From an uncultured Candidatus Poseidoniales archaeon (lineage in GTDB: Archaea; Thermoplasmatota; Poseidoniia; Poseidoniales; Poseidoniaceae), in contig CAJJAV010000027.1 in NCBI GenBank assembly GCA_905182125.1, forward strand, positions 24,607 through 88,606: DNA of 64,000 nucleotides, written 5' to 3'. A program made the translations under genes and the position numbers. The notes under the pieces were generated by a model. That model had not been told where the DNA came from, ran no database searches, and saw only the letters and a program-made list of their open reading frames with translations. Every line of letters begins with the position of its first letter. Position 1 is the stretch's first letter. Positions 9,896-19,047 of the stretch are shown here, piece after piece.

Positions 9896-11503
9896 TCACC
9901 CGAGGTATTCTTCGAACTTAGGCACCTTGAACTCTCCACCATTAAATTCAGGTTCATCCACTGTTTCGTGGACAGGCGGTGTTCGGGCAATGGAACTTTG
10001 TTTTAGGTTTGGGTGATAGTAGGAATAGACAAGATCACCACTGGAATCTGGTTGCTCAATCCATTCAATGAAGGCTGTTGGTGTGTGAAGCAGCCATTTA
10101 TTGTTGACCACATCAACTTGGCCTTGGACGAAACATTTAGACAGAACTATATTGTTTTCATTGCACCAACTTTCACTCATTGGTAGTTGGATGTAACCCC
10201 ATGCGTGCGCTTCCCATTCCCAGTTCGGTTTTGCAAGTGCACCAAAGACATACCAGCCAGGTATTTTATTGACACGGAGGAGTGCTAAGAAGGCATTTGT
10301 TTGTTCATCACAATCACCTGTTCCTGCTTCGAGGCATTCAGCACCACTTCGAGCTTCGCCATAGAGTGGTGCACTCCCGGGCGCATCGCTGTCATATGTT
10401 GCGGAAACGTGAAGATAGTCGAAGGCAGCACGTGCGTAAGCGTAGGCGTTTTGGCTCTCTCCCTCTGGAAGATTTTGTGATATGATATTTGATGCTTCGA
10501 CCACTTTTTCATGTTGGGAATCAATCGCCCATCCGCCAAGCGATCTTGGATCCTTCGTGCTTGGTCCCCTGTCGTACCATTTTATCCCTTTGAATTGTTG
10601 TGAATCACCGGTAGGGTCCCGTGAGGCAATATCTTCGAACGTACCACTGTTCTCCATGTTGATCCCATACTCAACGCCTTCGACGCGTGAATCAACACGG
10701 CTGGAATCCCACCAAGAGTGGGCGTTGCTTGTGAGGGAAATTGAATATTTGATCTTCGAACTTTCCCCGACTCCTAAGTTGGTCTTGACTTTGACACAGA
10801 CCCCCACACCGCAGAAGTTGTTCCCGTTGCCGTGTCCTGGCCACCAGATTTCGTGGCCGTTGGAAGTGGTAATTTTTTCTTCGAATGAACGTTCCGGTAC
10901 TCCGTTAAGAGGTATGTCAATTGGTTCTCCACCGTCGATGGACATTGTTATTTGATTAATTTTTTGGATGGTTGCAGTGGGATGGGCAGCACTACCATCT
11001 GTGTAGGTGAATTGCGTTAGCGAACCGTTGAAGGACTGAACATCCGAGGGGATGATGAAGTTTTCAATCGAATAACCTCCCTGCGTACTGCTCGCCTGGA
11101 CATCGATGCTCTTGGCAATCGTGTAGGTTGATTCGAAGGGGTAGATGTGGTGTGCTGCGGTTTTCATGAGGATGTTCTCCTTGACTGCTGCGTAATTGGC
11201 GATGGTGGCTTCTTGAATTGTAGGGGAAGTAAAAACGAACGCAATAAAAACGACCATAATCAACATCCTTGAACGGTTCCTTGTTCGTTTCATGATGTTC
11301 TTAGATCGCCCTGTGTGCGTTTGAATGACTCCTCGTCCGGTTGGTCTCTTGGTCATTTTGTATGCGGTGTCAGCCGTTCCCTGGTTGAACTGTTGTTCCA
11401 TGGCGAAGCTTTTCGAGCGGATATTTGCTAGAACGCGCCCGCAAGAATAGCAAATGGTATCACCCGTTTGAGTGAGACTCTGGCAATAAGGGCAGGAACC
11501 CAT
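9896..11503 (-). CDS. Membrane-anchored transglutaminase-like protein with N-terminal zinc ribbon
   Basis: A 535-aa multidomain protein. Residues 4-22 form a zinc ribbon (CPYC...CYSC). A basic stretch precedes one hydrophobic helix near residues 78-96 (MLIMVVFIAFVFTS). An extracellular region of about 430 aa follows. A transglutaminase-like core is seen at SGAECLEAGTGDCDEQTNAFLALLR (candidate nucleophile Cys) and WEAHAWGYIQLP (candidate His). The usual third acidic residue in the W-x-x-D-P-T motif is replaced: the sequence reads WLLHTPTAF. Activity is therefore uncertain. It is first in a probable unit with trkA and trkH, and a BoxA-like TTATACA lies 23-29 bp before the ATG. The substrate is unknown. 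Confidence 0.72.
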   Translation of the reverse strand: MGSCPYCQSLTQTGDTICYSCGRVLANIRSKSFAMEQQFNQGTADTAYKMTKRPTGRGVIQTHTGRSKNIMKRTRNRSRMLIMVVFIAFVFTSPTIQEATIANYAAVKENILMKTAAHHIYPFESTYTIAKSIDVQASSTQGGYSIENFIIPSDVQSFNGSLTQFTYTDGSAAHPTATIQKINQITMSIDGGEPIDIPLNGVPERSFEEKITTSNGHEIWWPGHGNGNNFCGVGVCVKVKTNLGVGESSKIKYSISLTSNAHSWWDSSRVDSRVEGVEYGINMENSGTFEDIASRDPTGDSQQFKGIKWYDRGPSTKDPRSLGGWAIDSQHEKVVEASNIISQNLPEGESQNAYAYARAAFDYLHVSATYDSDAPGSAPLYGEARSGAECLEAGTGDCDEQTNAFLALLRVNKIPGWYVFGALAKPNWEWEAHAWGYIQLPMSESWCNENNIVLSKCFVQGQVDVVNNKWLLHTPTAFIEWIEQPDSSGDLVYSYYHPNLKQSSIARTPPVHETVDEPEFNGGEFKVPKFEEYLG

Positions 11504-11525
11504 GCTTGTTTGGCTGGGCGGGCGT

Positions 11526-11532
11526 TGTATAA
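11526..11532 (-). promoter_or_regulatory. Candidate BoxA/TATA for the transglutaminase-trkA-trkH unit
   Basis: On the minus strand, TTATACA lies 23-29 bp before the ATG of the zinc-ribbon/transglutaminase gene. That spacing would place transcription initiation at or next to the start codon, giving a leaderless mRNA, a common arrangement in archaea. No Shine-Dalgarno motif precedes this ATG, which fits. A second AT-rich element (TTTATC) lies about 25 bp further upstream. Confidence 0.4.
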
Positions 11533-11633
11533 CCGTTGTGTGCGGTACGCCCGATAAATGCTTATTTCAGATGAGGGGAGTTTTCGAAGGTTAAAGGGCG
11601 TACTGCTGTGAAGTAGGTGTAACCTTACCTATC

Positions 11634-12398
11634 TTAATTGATTTGTTCTGCCGGTTCAGGCACAAGACGGCCTTCTCTGATCTGCCGCGCCCACATTTTT
11701 CGGAGACGCTTTTTGCCTTCACTTGGGATTGAATCCCAAATCCATTCGTTCGCTCTTCTGTTGATCAAAAGCGAGAACGGTACGATGAACACCCAAGCCA
11801 GGGGGTCGACAACAGCAAATGCAAACATGACAAGATAAGCGCAGCGCCAAAATGTGGTCCGGAGCACAGCACCCCAGCGTTTCCCTTCCAGCATCAAATG
11901 GCCATGAAAACAACAAATCAGGGCTTCTGTTCTCGGTGCAAAGATGGCAAAACCAAGGACGGTAATGATAAGTCTGAAACTAAAAACAGTCTCTGTTATT
12001 TCGTAAACACGGTACAAGTGCAGCATACCAACCATGGCTCCAATGGCCAAGCCAAGGGCCCAGCCACTGGTTGGCTGAGAGGATCCCGAACGAACACGTT
12101 CTCTTCGCAGCAGCAAATGTGCTGCAACCGACGCCACAAGACAAACAAAGAGTAAATTGATTGGATTCACCACTGCTGCATCTTGGTTCTGAACCATGCC
12201 GAGGTAGGGGACGAGAATGAAATTATGCGATACTGAAGCATAGACCCCACCAACCAAGATCCCCCAAAATACGTTGCTCCATGCAGTTGGCAAATCATAG
12301 AAACCGGAATACTTTGTCATCACACCGCGCCAGCCAAGCGTCATTCCAATCAATGAGGTGACCGCCGCTGCCTGAAACAGAAGGAAGGATGTGGCCAT
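11634..12398 (-). CDS. Polytopic membrane protein of unknown function
   Basis: A 254-aa protein with about six or seven hydrophobic helices, starting MATSFLLFQAAAVTSLIGMTLGWRG. Loops are short, and a basic tail (KKRLRKMWARQIREGR) predicts a cytoplasmic C-terminus. The His-rich stretch CCFHGHLMLEGKRWG lies between helices. I do not recognise the family; a CAAX/PrsW-like membrane protease was considered, but no clear catalytic motif is visible. I chose the internal Met because the 48 residues before it are polar, Cys/Arg-rich and cross the divergent promoter region of arsA. It is divergent from arsA, with about 90 bp between the two starts. Confidence 0.6.
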   Translation of the reverse strand: MATSFLLFQAAAVTSLIGMTLGWRGVMTKYSGFYDLPTAWSNVFWGILVGGVYASVSHNFILVPYLGMVQNQDAAVVNPINLLFVCLVASVAAHLLLRRERVRSGSSQPTSGWALGLAIGAMVGMLHLYRVYEITETVFSFRLIITVLGFAIFAPRTEALICCFHGHLMLEGKRWGAVLRTTFWRCAYLVMFAFAVVDPLAWVFIVPFSLLINRRANEWIWDSIPSEGKKRLRKMWARQIREGRLVPEPAEQIN

Positions 12399-12487
12399 GG
12401 TTGTTGGTACGCATCGCCCTTCATCAAAGCGTTGCCTCGTCTTTGCCCCATCGTTGGATTCAAAGACCCCGATGCTTTGGTTGGAAC

Positions 12488-13747
12488 ATGGCACGACTGT
12501 TGTTGTTCGGTGGAAAAGGTGGCGTTGGCAAGACGACCACATCGGCAGCTACTGCTGTATGGCTCGCAGATTCAGGTCTTCGTGTCCTTCTTGTTTCCAG
12601 TGATCCGGCTCACTCCACTTCGGACTCTTTAGGGGTGGAATTGGGCTCCGAGCCCAGCGAAGTCGCCGGTGTGAAGGGACTCTTCGGATTGGAAATGGAT
12701 CCTGAATCTAAAATCTCTTCAATTCTTCCTAAAATGGGTGAAATGATGAATGGTATGAATGGAAAAGGGGGCCTCGGCGGGCTTGGTGGATTGAGCATGA
12801 TGCTTGATCCAAACGCCAAGGAGGAAATGGAATCTGTACGAGATGAGGTGAAAACTTCGGACATGGTGATTCCTGGCCTCGATGAAGCGTTGGCGTTTGA
12901 TGAATTGCTGCGTCATGTGGAAGATCCTTCTTGGGATGTCATCGTCTTTGACACCGCCCCAACCGGTCACACACTACGGTTCTTATCGCTCCCTGAACTT
13001 ATCGAATCTTGGTCTGAACGCCTTATTCGGATGATGAGGGTTTCGGGCGGTTTGCGGTCGATGTTGTTTGGTCGTAAGGAAAGTGATGCAATGAAAGACG
13101 AACTTGAACGTTTTCGACGTCGAGTGCTCCATGTTCGTCGAGTTCTCTCAAATGAAGACATCACATCGTTTACGCTTGTTACCATCCCTGAGCGGATGGG
13201 GATTAACGAGACCTTACGAGCCCACACTTCATTGCGTGAATATCAACTTCCTGTCCCCAATTGCCTCGTGAATCGTTTGACACCAGAATTTGATCACCCT
13301 TTCCTTGCTCACCGTCGCGCTGCGGAACTTGGCCGTGTTGAAGAATTAACCACAAGCATGCCAGATGTCAACATAGCGACAATGGAATTGCTTGACGATG
13401 AAGTCGTGGGGCTCGATTCCCTTCGGGCTGTTGGTGTTCGCCTCTACGGCGAAGTTCAACCCCACCCAGCTGACCTCGGACCTCACACGATTGGGAGTGC
13501 GCTAAAACATTCTATACACCGAGGTATGACGAGGGAGATAGACGGTGAATTCGAGCGTATATCACTTCACTATCCAGGCATTGATCGTGATGATCTTTCC
13601 TTGCGAAGTGAAGATGGAATCCTGTTCGTAGGATTGAATGGTCGTGAGCGAGAAGTAGTCACCAGTGTCCCGACGAAAGCAAGCAGAGTAAAGGCCAAAC
13701 TCGACGGCGATGTTCTTCACCTCGATGTGCCACTGGACCAAGAATAG
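12488..13747 (+). CDS. ArsA/Get3-family ATPase with C-terminal HSP20-like domain
   Basis: A 419-aa SIMIBI-class ATPase. The deviant Walker A FGGKGGVGKTTTSAAT begins near residue 6, DPAHSTSDSLG (A-loop/switch region) follows near 38, and IVFDTAPTGHTLRFL is the Walker B/switch II region. A Gly/Met-rich loop (NGMNGKGGLGGLGGLSMM) lies near residue 100. The last 70 residues (ISLHYPGIDRDDL ... LHLDVPL) resemble the alpha-crystallin-like domain found at the end of many ArsA homologues. No eukaryotic Get3 zinc CxxC is seen. Prokaryotic relatives are proposed to target tail-anchored proteins or to handle metalloids; with no ars genes nearby and srp54 next door, a membrane-protein targeting role is the better inference. 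Confidence 0.88.
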   Translation: MARLLLFGGKGGVGKTTTSAATAVWLADSGLRVLLVSSDPAHSTSDSLGVELGSEPSEVAGVKGLFGLEMDPESKISSILPKMGEMMNGMNGKGGLGGLGGLSMMLDPNAKEEMESVRDEVKTSDMVIPGLDEALAFDELLRHVEDPSWDVIVFDTAPTGHTLRFLSLPELIESWSERLIRMMRVSGGLRSMLFGRKESDAMKDELERFRRRVLHVRRVLSNEDITSFTLVTIPERMGINETLRAHTSLREYQLPVPNCLVNRLTPEFDHPFLAHRRAAELGRVEELTTSMPDVNIATMELLDDEVVGLDSLRAVGVRLYGEVQPHPADLGPHTIGSALKHSIHRGMTREIDGEFERISLHYPGIDRDDLSLRSEDGILFVGLNGREREVVTSVPTKASRVKAKLDGDVLHLDVPLDQE

Positions 13748-13798
13748 TCCACCAGTGTCCATGAATGCATTCAAATGGGGAAGCCGCTAGGCCATCAC

Positions 13799-15169
13799 AT
13801 GGCACTTGAAGGACTTTCTCGTGGCATTTTCCGCTCCATTGGCTTGCTCAAGAATAAGCGTAAGTTGGATGATGAAGAATTGCGTGAGATGACTCGCAGT
13901 CTTCGACGTGCCCTCCAAGAAGCTGATTTCAACGTCCGCCAAACAAAAGAAATTGTAGAGCGTATGGAAACCCGCCTCCTCGAAGAAGAACCAAGGCGTG
14001 GCATTACACTCCAAACTCATGCAATGAACATTCTCTACACAGAACTGGTCCGACTTCTCGGTCCGGGCCATGAATTCCAACCACATGGAGCCACCTTACT
14101 TCTCGTCGGTCTTTACGGACAAGGAAAAACAACGACCACTGCAAAGCTTGCAGAATGGTACCGTAAAAAACACGGCTTGCGTGTCGCCGTGATCGAAGCT
14201 GACGTTCACAGACCTGGGGCGTATGCTCAACTGACTCAATTATTGGAAGACACCAATGTCCAAGTCTATGGGGAACCAGAAACCAAGGATGCACCAACCA
14301 TTGTTCGCAACGGTCTGAAGGCTTGTGCTGCGGCCGATCTCGTGATTGTTGACACCGCAGGGCGACACCAACTCGATCAAGAACTGGTCGATGAACTTGA
14401 GCAAATTTCCGGATTGACACGAGCGAACGAACGCTGGCTTGTCATCGATGCACAGGTTGGACAAGCAGCTGGTCCCGTCGCCGCGTCATTCCACACACTC
14501 GCAGGGGTAACCGGCATTGTCATCACCAAACTCGACGGTACAGCACGCGGTGGTGGGGCCCTTTCAGCGGTGGCTGCGACAGGTGCACCGATTGTTCACA
14601 TTGGTGTGGGTGAAAACATTGGAGATCTTGAAAAGTTCGAGTCCGATCGTTTCATCTCTCGTTTGCTCGGAATGGGCGATATTCAGGGTCTCATTGATTT
14701 GGCACCAGAGGACATGGACGAAGAAGAAGCCATGCGACTCACTCAACGTTTGATGAGCGGCCGATTTACCCTCAATGACATGTACAAACAAATGGAAATG
14801 ATGGCCAAAGTCGGCACCATTGACAAACTTATGTCCTTCCTTCCAGGCAGCATGCTCGGTGGAATGGGTGCTATGTCAAAGGGCCAAAAGGAAGCCATGC
14901 AAGGGAACCTTGACCGCTACCGAACCATCATGGACAGCATGACGGCATGGGAAAAGAACGAACCAGCGAAAATTAAAGCTGACCGTATTCGAAGGGTTGC
15001 CCGCGGTTCTGGTGTCCGAGAGAAGGATGTCCGAGAATTGATTGCGCAGTGGAACCGCTCACGTAAAATGATGAAGGGCATGGGCGGAAATCGTAAACTC
15101 AACAAACAAATGCGGAAGATGATGAAGGATGGAGAGATGGACATGGACCCGTCTTCCTTCGGCATGTGA
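13799..15169 (+). CDS. srp54: Signal recognition particle GTPase SRP54
   Basis: The SRP protein that binds signal peptides and 7S RNA for co-translational membrane targeting. The N domain starts MALEGLSRGIFRSIG. The G domain has GLYGQGKTTTTAKLAEWY (G1), ADVHRPGAYAQL (G2), DTAGRHQLD (G3), TKLDGTARGGGAL (G4) and VGEN (G5). The M domain ends in the Met-rich helix MMKGMGGNRKLNKQMRKMMKDG. The 456-aa length is typical. The track ORF begins eight codons earlier; the chosen Met matches the family. It follows arsA by about 50 bp, so the two membrane-targeting ATP/GTPases may be co-expressed. No SRP RNA gene was recognised in the window. Confidence 0.96.
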   Translation: MALEGLSRGIFRSIGLLKNKRKLDDEELREMTRSLRRALQEADFNVRQTKEIVERMETRLLEEEPRRGITLQTHAMNILYTELVRLLGPGHEFQPHGATLLLVGLYGQGKTTTTAKLAEWYRKKHGLRVAVIEADVHRPGAYAQLTQLLEDTNVQVYGEPETKDAPTIVRNGLKACAAADLVIVDTAGRHQLDQELVDELEQISGLTRANERWLVIDAQVGQAAGPVAASFHTLAGVTGIVITKLDGTARGGGALSAVAATGAPIVHIGVGENIGDLEKFESDRFISRLLGMGDIQGLIDLAPEDMDEEEAMRLTQRLMSGRFTLNDMYKQMEMMAKVGTIDKLMSFLPGSMLGGMGAMSKGQKEAMQGNLDRYRTIMDSMTAWEKNEPAKIKADRIRRVARGSGVREKDVRELIAQWNRSRKMMKGMGGNRKLNKQMRKMMKDGEMDMDPSSFGM

Positions 15170-15259
15170 CCAAAACAACCCTGAATCAAACTCAGATTCA
15201 CTTGCCCGTAGCATCAGTTGGATGGAGATGTTTTTACCCTGTTCTCCTGACCGTTGGTT

Positions 15260-18200
15260 ATGCGTCTCTCTGTGTTTTTGGTTACAGTCGTGTTACTCGT
15301 GGTCTCATGTTCGCCCATGATGCAATTCGGTGATGTCCCAATTTCCAATCAAGAACTCGTTATCGACGAAGTCCAACACAGCGCCAAAAACAGCGCGAAC
15401 TTCACAATCTCGCCCAGCAGCGGCTGGACAACGGGTGGCGAGGAAATCACGATTACTGGAACTGGCTTCCTTGACATGGCATACAAGAACGTCACCAGCG
15501 ATGGCGAAGCCTACACGTGGACAACGACAACAGCGAACTATGTTTCATCCAGCGGCTGGAATCCTTCTATTGGCGTCGACTCAAATGGAACAGTTCACAT
15601 TGTCCATGTCATTTTGGATAGCGATGAATTATGGCACAGCACCTATGATGGTTCCACATGGAGTCATGCGAAAATCAGGAATTGTGATTGTAGAAATATT
15701 GATCTCGTTATTGACAGCAATGACAATGTTCATATCGCTCATTACAACAATGGTTACCTACTCTATTCCATGTATGATGGAACATCATGGACAAATGATT
15801 GGAGTAAGTCCGGTGTGGAGAACGACCAAATCTCCATAGCCCTGGATGCGAATGACCAGCCACATATTTCCTACTCAAGGGATGGATACATCTGTAACGC
15901 GGCGTTGCTCTCCTACTATGATGGGTCATCATGGTCCACCGTCACTTTGGATGACTCGACCACATACATTGGTTGTGACTCTTCACTTGCGATTGACTCC
16001 AACGGCTTTGTCCATGTTGCATACAGGCACCATGGCAACATGGACATGAAGATTGCTTCGAACATCAGTGGTTCATGGCAACGGTACACCGTCGATAACG
16101 GCAATGGTGTGGGCTATCACAGCGCTATGGCTGTCGACTCAAACGATGAACTTCATGTTGTTTATGCCTCCAATGCTGCCGGAAATACCGCATACTTTGC
16201 AGACGGTGCCTCCGGTTCGGCTTGGGCAGTTTCAAGCCAGGGCAACTCAAGAAACACGTTTAGCATGTACATTGACCAATTTGACATCGTTCACATTTCG
16301 GAATACAATGGGGGCTCAAACCTTGGTTACAGTATGGTGGCTTCAGGGGCCTCACGCCAATCGATGACTGTCGACAACGTTGGAGACGTAGGCTATGGGA
16401 ATGATATTGTTGTTGATGACAATAACATGGTTCACATCGCCTATTATGATTCTTCAAACAAGGTCCTAAAGTACGCCAACCGCTCCACTGGGATGTACCT
16501 TAATCATGAAATCACGGTCCAATTCGGCTCTTATGGTTCCGTGACAGGAACCGTCGTGAACGACACCACCATTCGAGTCACAACGCCAAGTGCGGGCTCA
16601 GTGGCGGAACAAGTTGATTTGAAGCTCTTCGGCGACCAAGGGTCGTCGCTTGATTTGGGCCTTGTGTTCCAGTATGTATCCCCTGATGATGTCGACATGG
16701 ACGGTGTGCTTAACGATCAAGACGATTGTCCAAATCTGGCTGGGACTTCGGCAGTTGACCTCACTGGCTGCCCCGATAGCGACGGTGATGGCTACAGCGA
16801 CACAGGCGATGCATTCCCGAACAATGCTGGGGAATGGATGGACAGCGATGGAGATGGTGTTGGTGACAACAGCGATGTGTTCCCAACGGATGCCACTGAA
16901 TCGATGGATTCTGACGGCGACGGTGTGGGCGATAACAGCGATGCGTTCCCGTATGATGCCAACGAAACATCCGACTCAGACAGCGATGGTGTTGGGGACA
17001 ACACAGATGTGTTCCCGCTTGATTACTTCGAATACCAAGACAGCGATGGCGATGGCGTTGGCGACAATGGCGATGCGTTCCCATTCGATGGCAACGAAAC
17101 GATGGATTCCGATGGCGATGGTGTTGGCGACAACGCCGATGCGTTCCCGAACGATGCCTCGGAAACGACGGACACGGACGGTGACGGAATTGGTGACAAT
17201 GCCGATCAATACCCCCTCATCGACAACTTCCTCGACACCGATGGCGACACGATCGTCGACTTACTCGATGTGTTCCCGACAGATCAAACTCAATGGATGG
17301 ATGCTGATGGCGACGGCTACGGCGACAACACCACAGGAAACAACCCGGATGCCTTCCCATCACTTTCCTCTCAATGGTCGGATGTCGATGGCGATGGGTA
17401 CGGCGATAATTGGGGCAATGCTTCATGGAACACAACGGCCGGATTCACCGGGGTTGGCCAGTACGTTGAGGGCGCACTTATGTCGGATTTCTGTCCTCAA
17501 ATAGCCGGCACATCAACTGCCAGCGGGTTCTTTGGATGCGCTGATGATGACGGGGATGGTATCCCTAACATGTTTGAGATCGTTGAAGTTATTGAAGTGG
17601 ATACAGATGGAGACGGCGTCCAAGACGCGAGCGATCGTTGCCCAGGTACAGACCCAGGCGCAACGGTCGACAGCGATGGTTGCGAACTGGTCGTCAAGTC
17701 CGATGAACCCCTCCAAACCTCAAACGATGCCTTCTTTTCTGGAGAGGTCGCTCAAAGCGTTGGTATGGGTGCCATTTTAGTAGCCATCTTTTCACTCTTA
17801 CAAACAAATCTTGTCGCAGCAATGCTCCCAGATGCGTTCCGCTGGGTTCAGGTCTTTAGACAATCAAACAAACTCACCAAAGAGGAAAAGAACGAACTCA
17901 CCTACCTTCAATCCCTCGTTCGAGGGTATGCGGACGATGTTGAAACCCTACGAGAGGAGCTGCAGCAGATGAAATCAGACCTCACTTCGAGATTTATGAA
18001 CAATGAAATCAAGAAAGACACTCGAGAAAAGATCCTTCTGGTGATTGATGAACTCATTGCAGCCCCCGCTGAACAAATCCAAATCATTGCACTTGACCAT
18101 GGTTATTTTGGACTTGAAGGGACCATTGATTCGAGTGAACGATATGCTTTGCTCGAGGAAGAAATGGCCATGCGAGACTCCGATATGAGCCCCGATTCCA

Positions 18201-18328
18201 ACCCCTCCATGGATCTTCAAGGGAGCGTTGCAGAAGATGGATATGAGTACGTAGAATTCCCAGCAAACAGCGGTGTTTGGTTCATCCGAGATTCAACCAC
18301 TCGTCAATGGATGGTATGGGAACAATGA
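15260..18328 (+). CDS. Large surface protein: IPT/TIG, propeller-like repeats, calcium-binding (TSP3-like) array, TM helix, coiled coil
   Basis: A 1022-aa protein. The N-terminus MRLSVFLVTVVLLVVSCSP is a signal peptide with a possible lipobox (VVSC). An IPT/TIG start (SPSSGWTTGGEEITITGTGF) lies at about 50-75. Six or more repeats of the type 'DSNxxVHIxHY...YDGxxW' occupy about 100-410 and look like a beta-propeller. A TIG-like end (VQFGSYGSVTGT...VTTPSAG) follows. From residue 505 comes a DxDGDGxxD array with seven 22-residue units, then more degenerate units. One hydrophobic helix (SVGMGAILVAIFSLLQTNLVAAML) lies near 837, with a charged cytoplasmic coiled coil after it. Start ATG chosen over TTG two codons upstream. 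Ligand unknown; a calcium-stabilised surface or adhesion role is inferred. Confidence 0.8.
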   Translation: MRLSVFLVTVVLLVVSCSPMMQFGDVPISNQELVIDEVQHSAKNSANFTISPSSGWTTGGEEITITGTGFLDMAYKNVTSDGEAYTWTTTTANYVSSSGWNPSIGVDSNGTVHIVHVILDSDELWHSTYDGSTWSHAKIRNCDCRNIDLVIDSNDNVHIAHYNNGYLLYSMYDGTSWTNDWSKSGVENDQISIALDANDQPHISYSRDGYICNAALLSYYDGSSWSTVTLDDSTTYIGCDSSLAIDSNGFVHVAYRHHGNMDMKIASNISGSWQRYTVDNGNGVGYHSAMAVDSNDELHVVYASNAAGNTAYFADGASGSAWAVSSQGNSRNTFSMYIDQFDIVHISEYNGGSNLGYSMVASGASRQSMTVDNVGDVGYGNDIVVDDNNMVHIAYYDSSNKVLKYANRSTGMYLNHEITVQFGSYGSVTGTVVNDTTIRVTTPSAGSVAEQVDLKLFGDQGSSLDLGLVFQYVSPDDVDMDGVLNDQDDCPNLAGTSAVDLTGCPDSDGDGYSDTGDAFPNNAGEWMDSDGDGVGDNSDVFPTDATESMDSDGDGVGDNSDAFPYDANETSDSDSDGVGDNTDVFPLDYFEYQDSDGDGVGDNGDAFPFDGNETMDSDGDGVGDNADAFPNDASETTDTDGDGIGDNADQYPLIDNFLDTDGDTIVDLLDVFPTDQTQWMDADGDGYGDNTTGNNPDAFPSLSSQWSDVDGDGYGDNWGNASWNTTAGFTGVGQYVEGALMSDFCPQIAGTSTASGFFGCADDDGDGIPNMFEIVEVIEVDTDGDGVQDASDRCPGTDPGATVDSDGCELVVKSDEPLQTSNDAFFSGEVAQSVGMGAILVAIFSLLQTNLVAAMLPDAFRWVQVFRQSNKLTKEEKNELTYLQSLVRGYADDVETLREELQQMKSDLTSRFMNNEIKKDTREKILLVIDELIAAPAEQIQIIALDHGYFGLEGTIDSSERYALLEEEMAMRDSDMSPDSNPSMDLQGSVAEDGYEYVEFPANSGVWFIRDSTTRQWMVWEQ
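16772..17233 (+). repeat. Seven tandem 66-bp units inside the surface-protein gene
   Basis: Seven consecutive in-frame units of 66 bp encode 22-residue modules of the form DSDGDGVGDNxDxFPxDxxExx. The DNA is conserved as well (recurrent gatggcgatggtgttggcgac and gatgcgttcccg), so the repeats probably arose by duplication and are kept similar. Each unit carries a DxDGDGxxDxxD calcium-binding loop of the thrombospondin type 3 kind. Less regular units continue downstream of the array. Confidence 0.85.
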
Positions 18329-18391
18329 TTCAATTTCAATTTAGAGTCCCACTTCGACACCATTGAATGGTTCTGAGCGCTGGTTGTGTCC

Positions 18392-19008
18392 ATGGCACAG
18401 ATGCGAACAATCCTCGCACTCGCGCTTGTGGTCTTGCTCACGTTGTCTTTGGGCGTGCGAAGAAGAAGGCCTTTTCGGCTCACTGGCCTACGTTGAACAC
18501 TTGCCCGAAAACATCTCTGTCCGCGCCTAGATGAACTTCGACATGGTGTCCCTCAACTATCCCATTATTCCACTGTCAGATCCACTGATTGGACCGGGTG
18601 GCGAAGTGTTTTCTGCAGCCAAGTACGATTGGACCATCAGCATCGCTGGAGCGAATCAGGAAAACATGGAGCGAATGCATGAGTGGATCGGCACCATCAT
18701 CAATGATGATTTAGATTACAAACCAACCGAAGCAAACCCAATCACGTGGGAGATCGCTGAATCATGCGCTTCGGACCACTGGGCATTCTTTTCAGAAGGT
18801 TATCCAACCTTCAACTTCTTCAGCCCCGGGGGGATATATCCTTCAGGCAAGAATGGCATTCCCCTTCCGATACCTTGGAGTTCATGACCGCTAAAGCAGG
18901 CGGCCAAGAAGGAATGGAAAGTGGATTCAACAGTTTGGTCTGGGTTCACTTGACCTCTTTGTTCGAGTTGACAACGCTGAAGATTTCCACGGCACGTGGA
19001 CAGAGTGA
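18392..19008 (+). pseudogene. Decayed M28-family zinc aminopeptidase gene
   Basis: Fragments of one M28 peptidase are spread over different frames. A signal peptide (MAQMRTILALALVVLLTLSLG) is followed at once, in another frame, by EEEGLFGSLAYVEHLPENISV, the metal-binding Glu region normally found well into the catalytic domain. An in-frame TAG then precedes MNFDMVSLNYP. SDHWAFFSEGYPTFNF follows, and after a further -1 shift WHSPSDTLEFMTAKAGG, with a final piece in the third frame. I infer a large internal deletion plus at least two frame disruptions and one stop. The track ORFs of 118 and 112 aa here are pieces of this relic. It converges with proS. Confidence 0.78.
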
Positions 19009-19047
19009 ACTTGGATTCGTTTCCGCTTCCCGTTTTGAGCGACCGGC

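Noticed and set aside
16772-17233. Regular repeats as a possible CRISPR array
   Set aside because: Units are contiguous, in frame and encode a calcium-binding module; there are no unique spacers and no cas genes.
16650-17504. 284-aa plus-strand ORF and several minus-strand ORFs (e.g. 16761-17084) over the surface-protein repeats
   Set aside because: They are alternative frames of the 66-bp repeat array; composition is repetitive Met/Thr/Arg or Cys/His/Arg and follows from the repeat.
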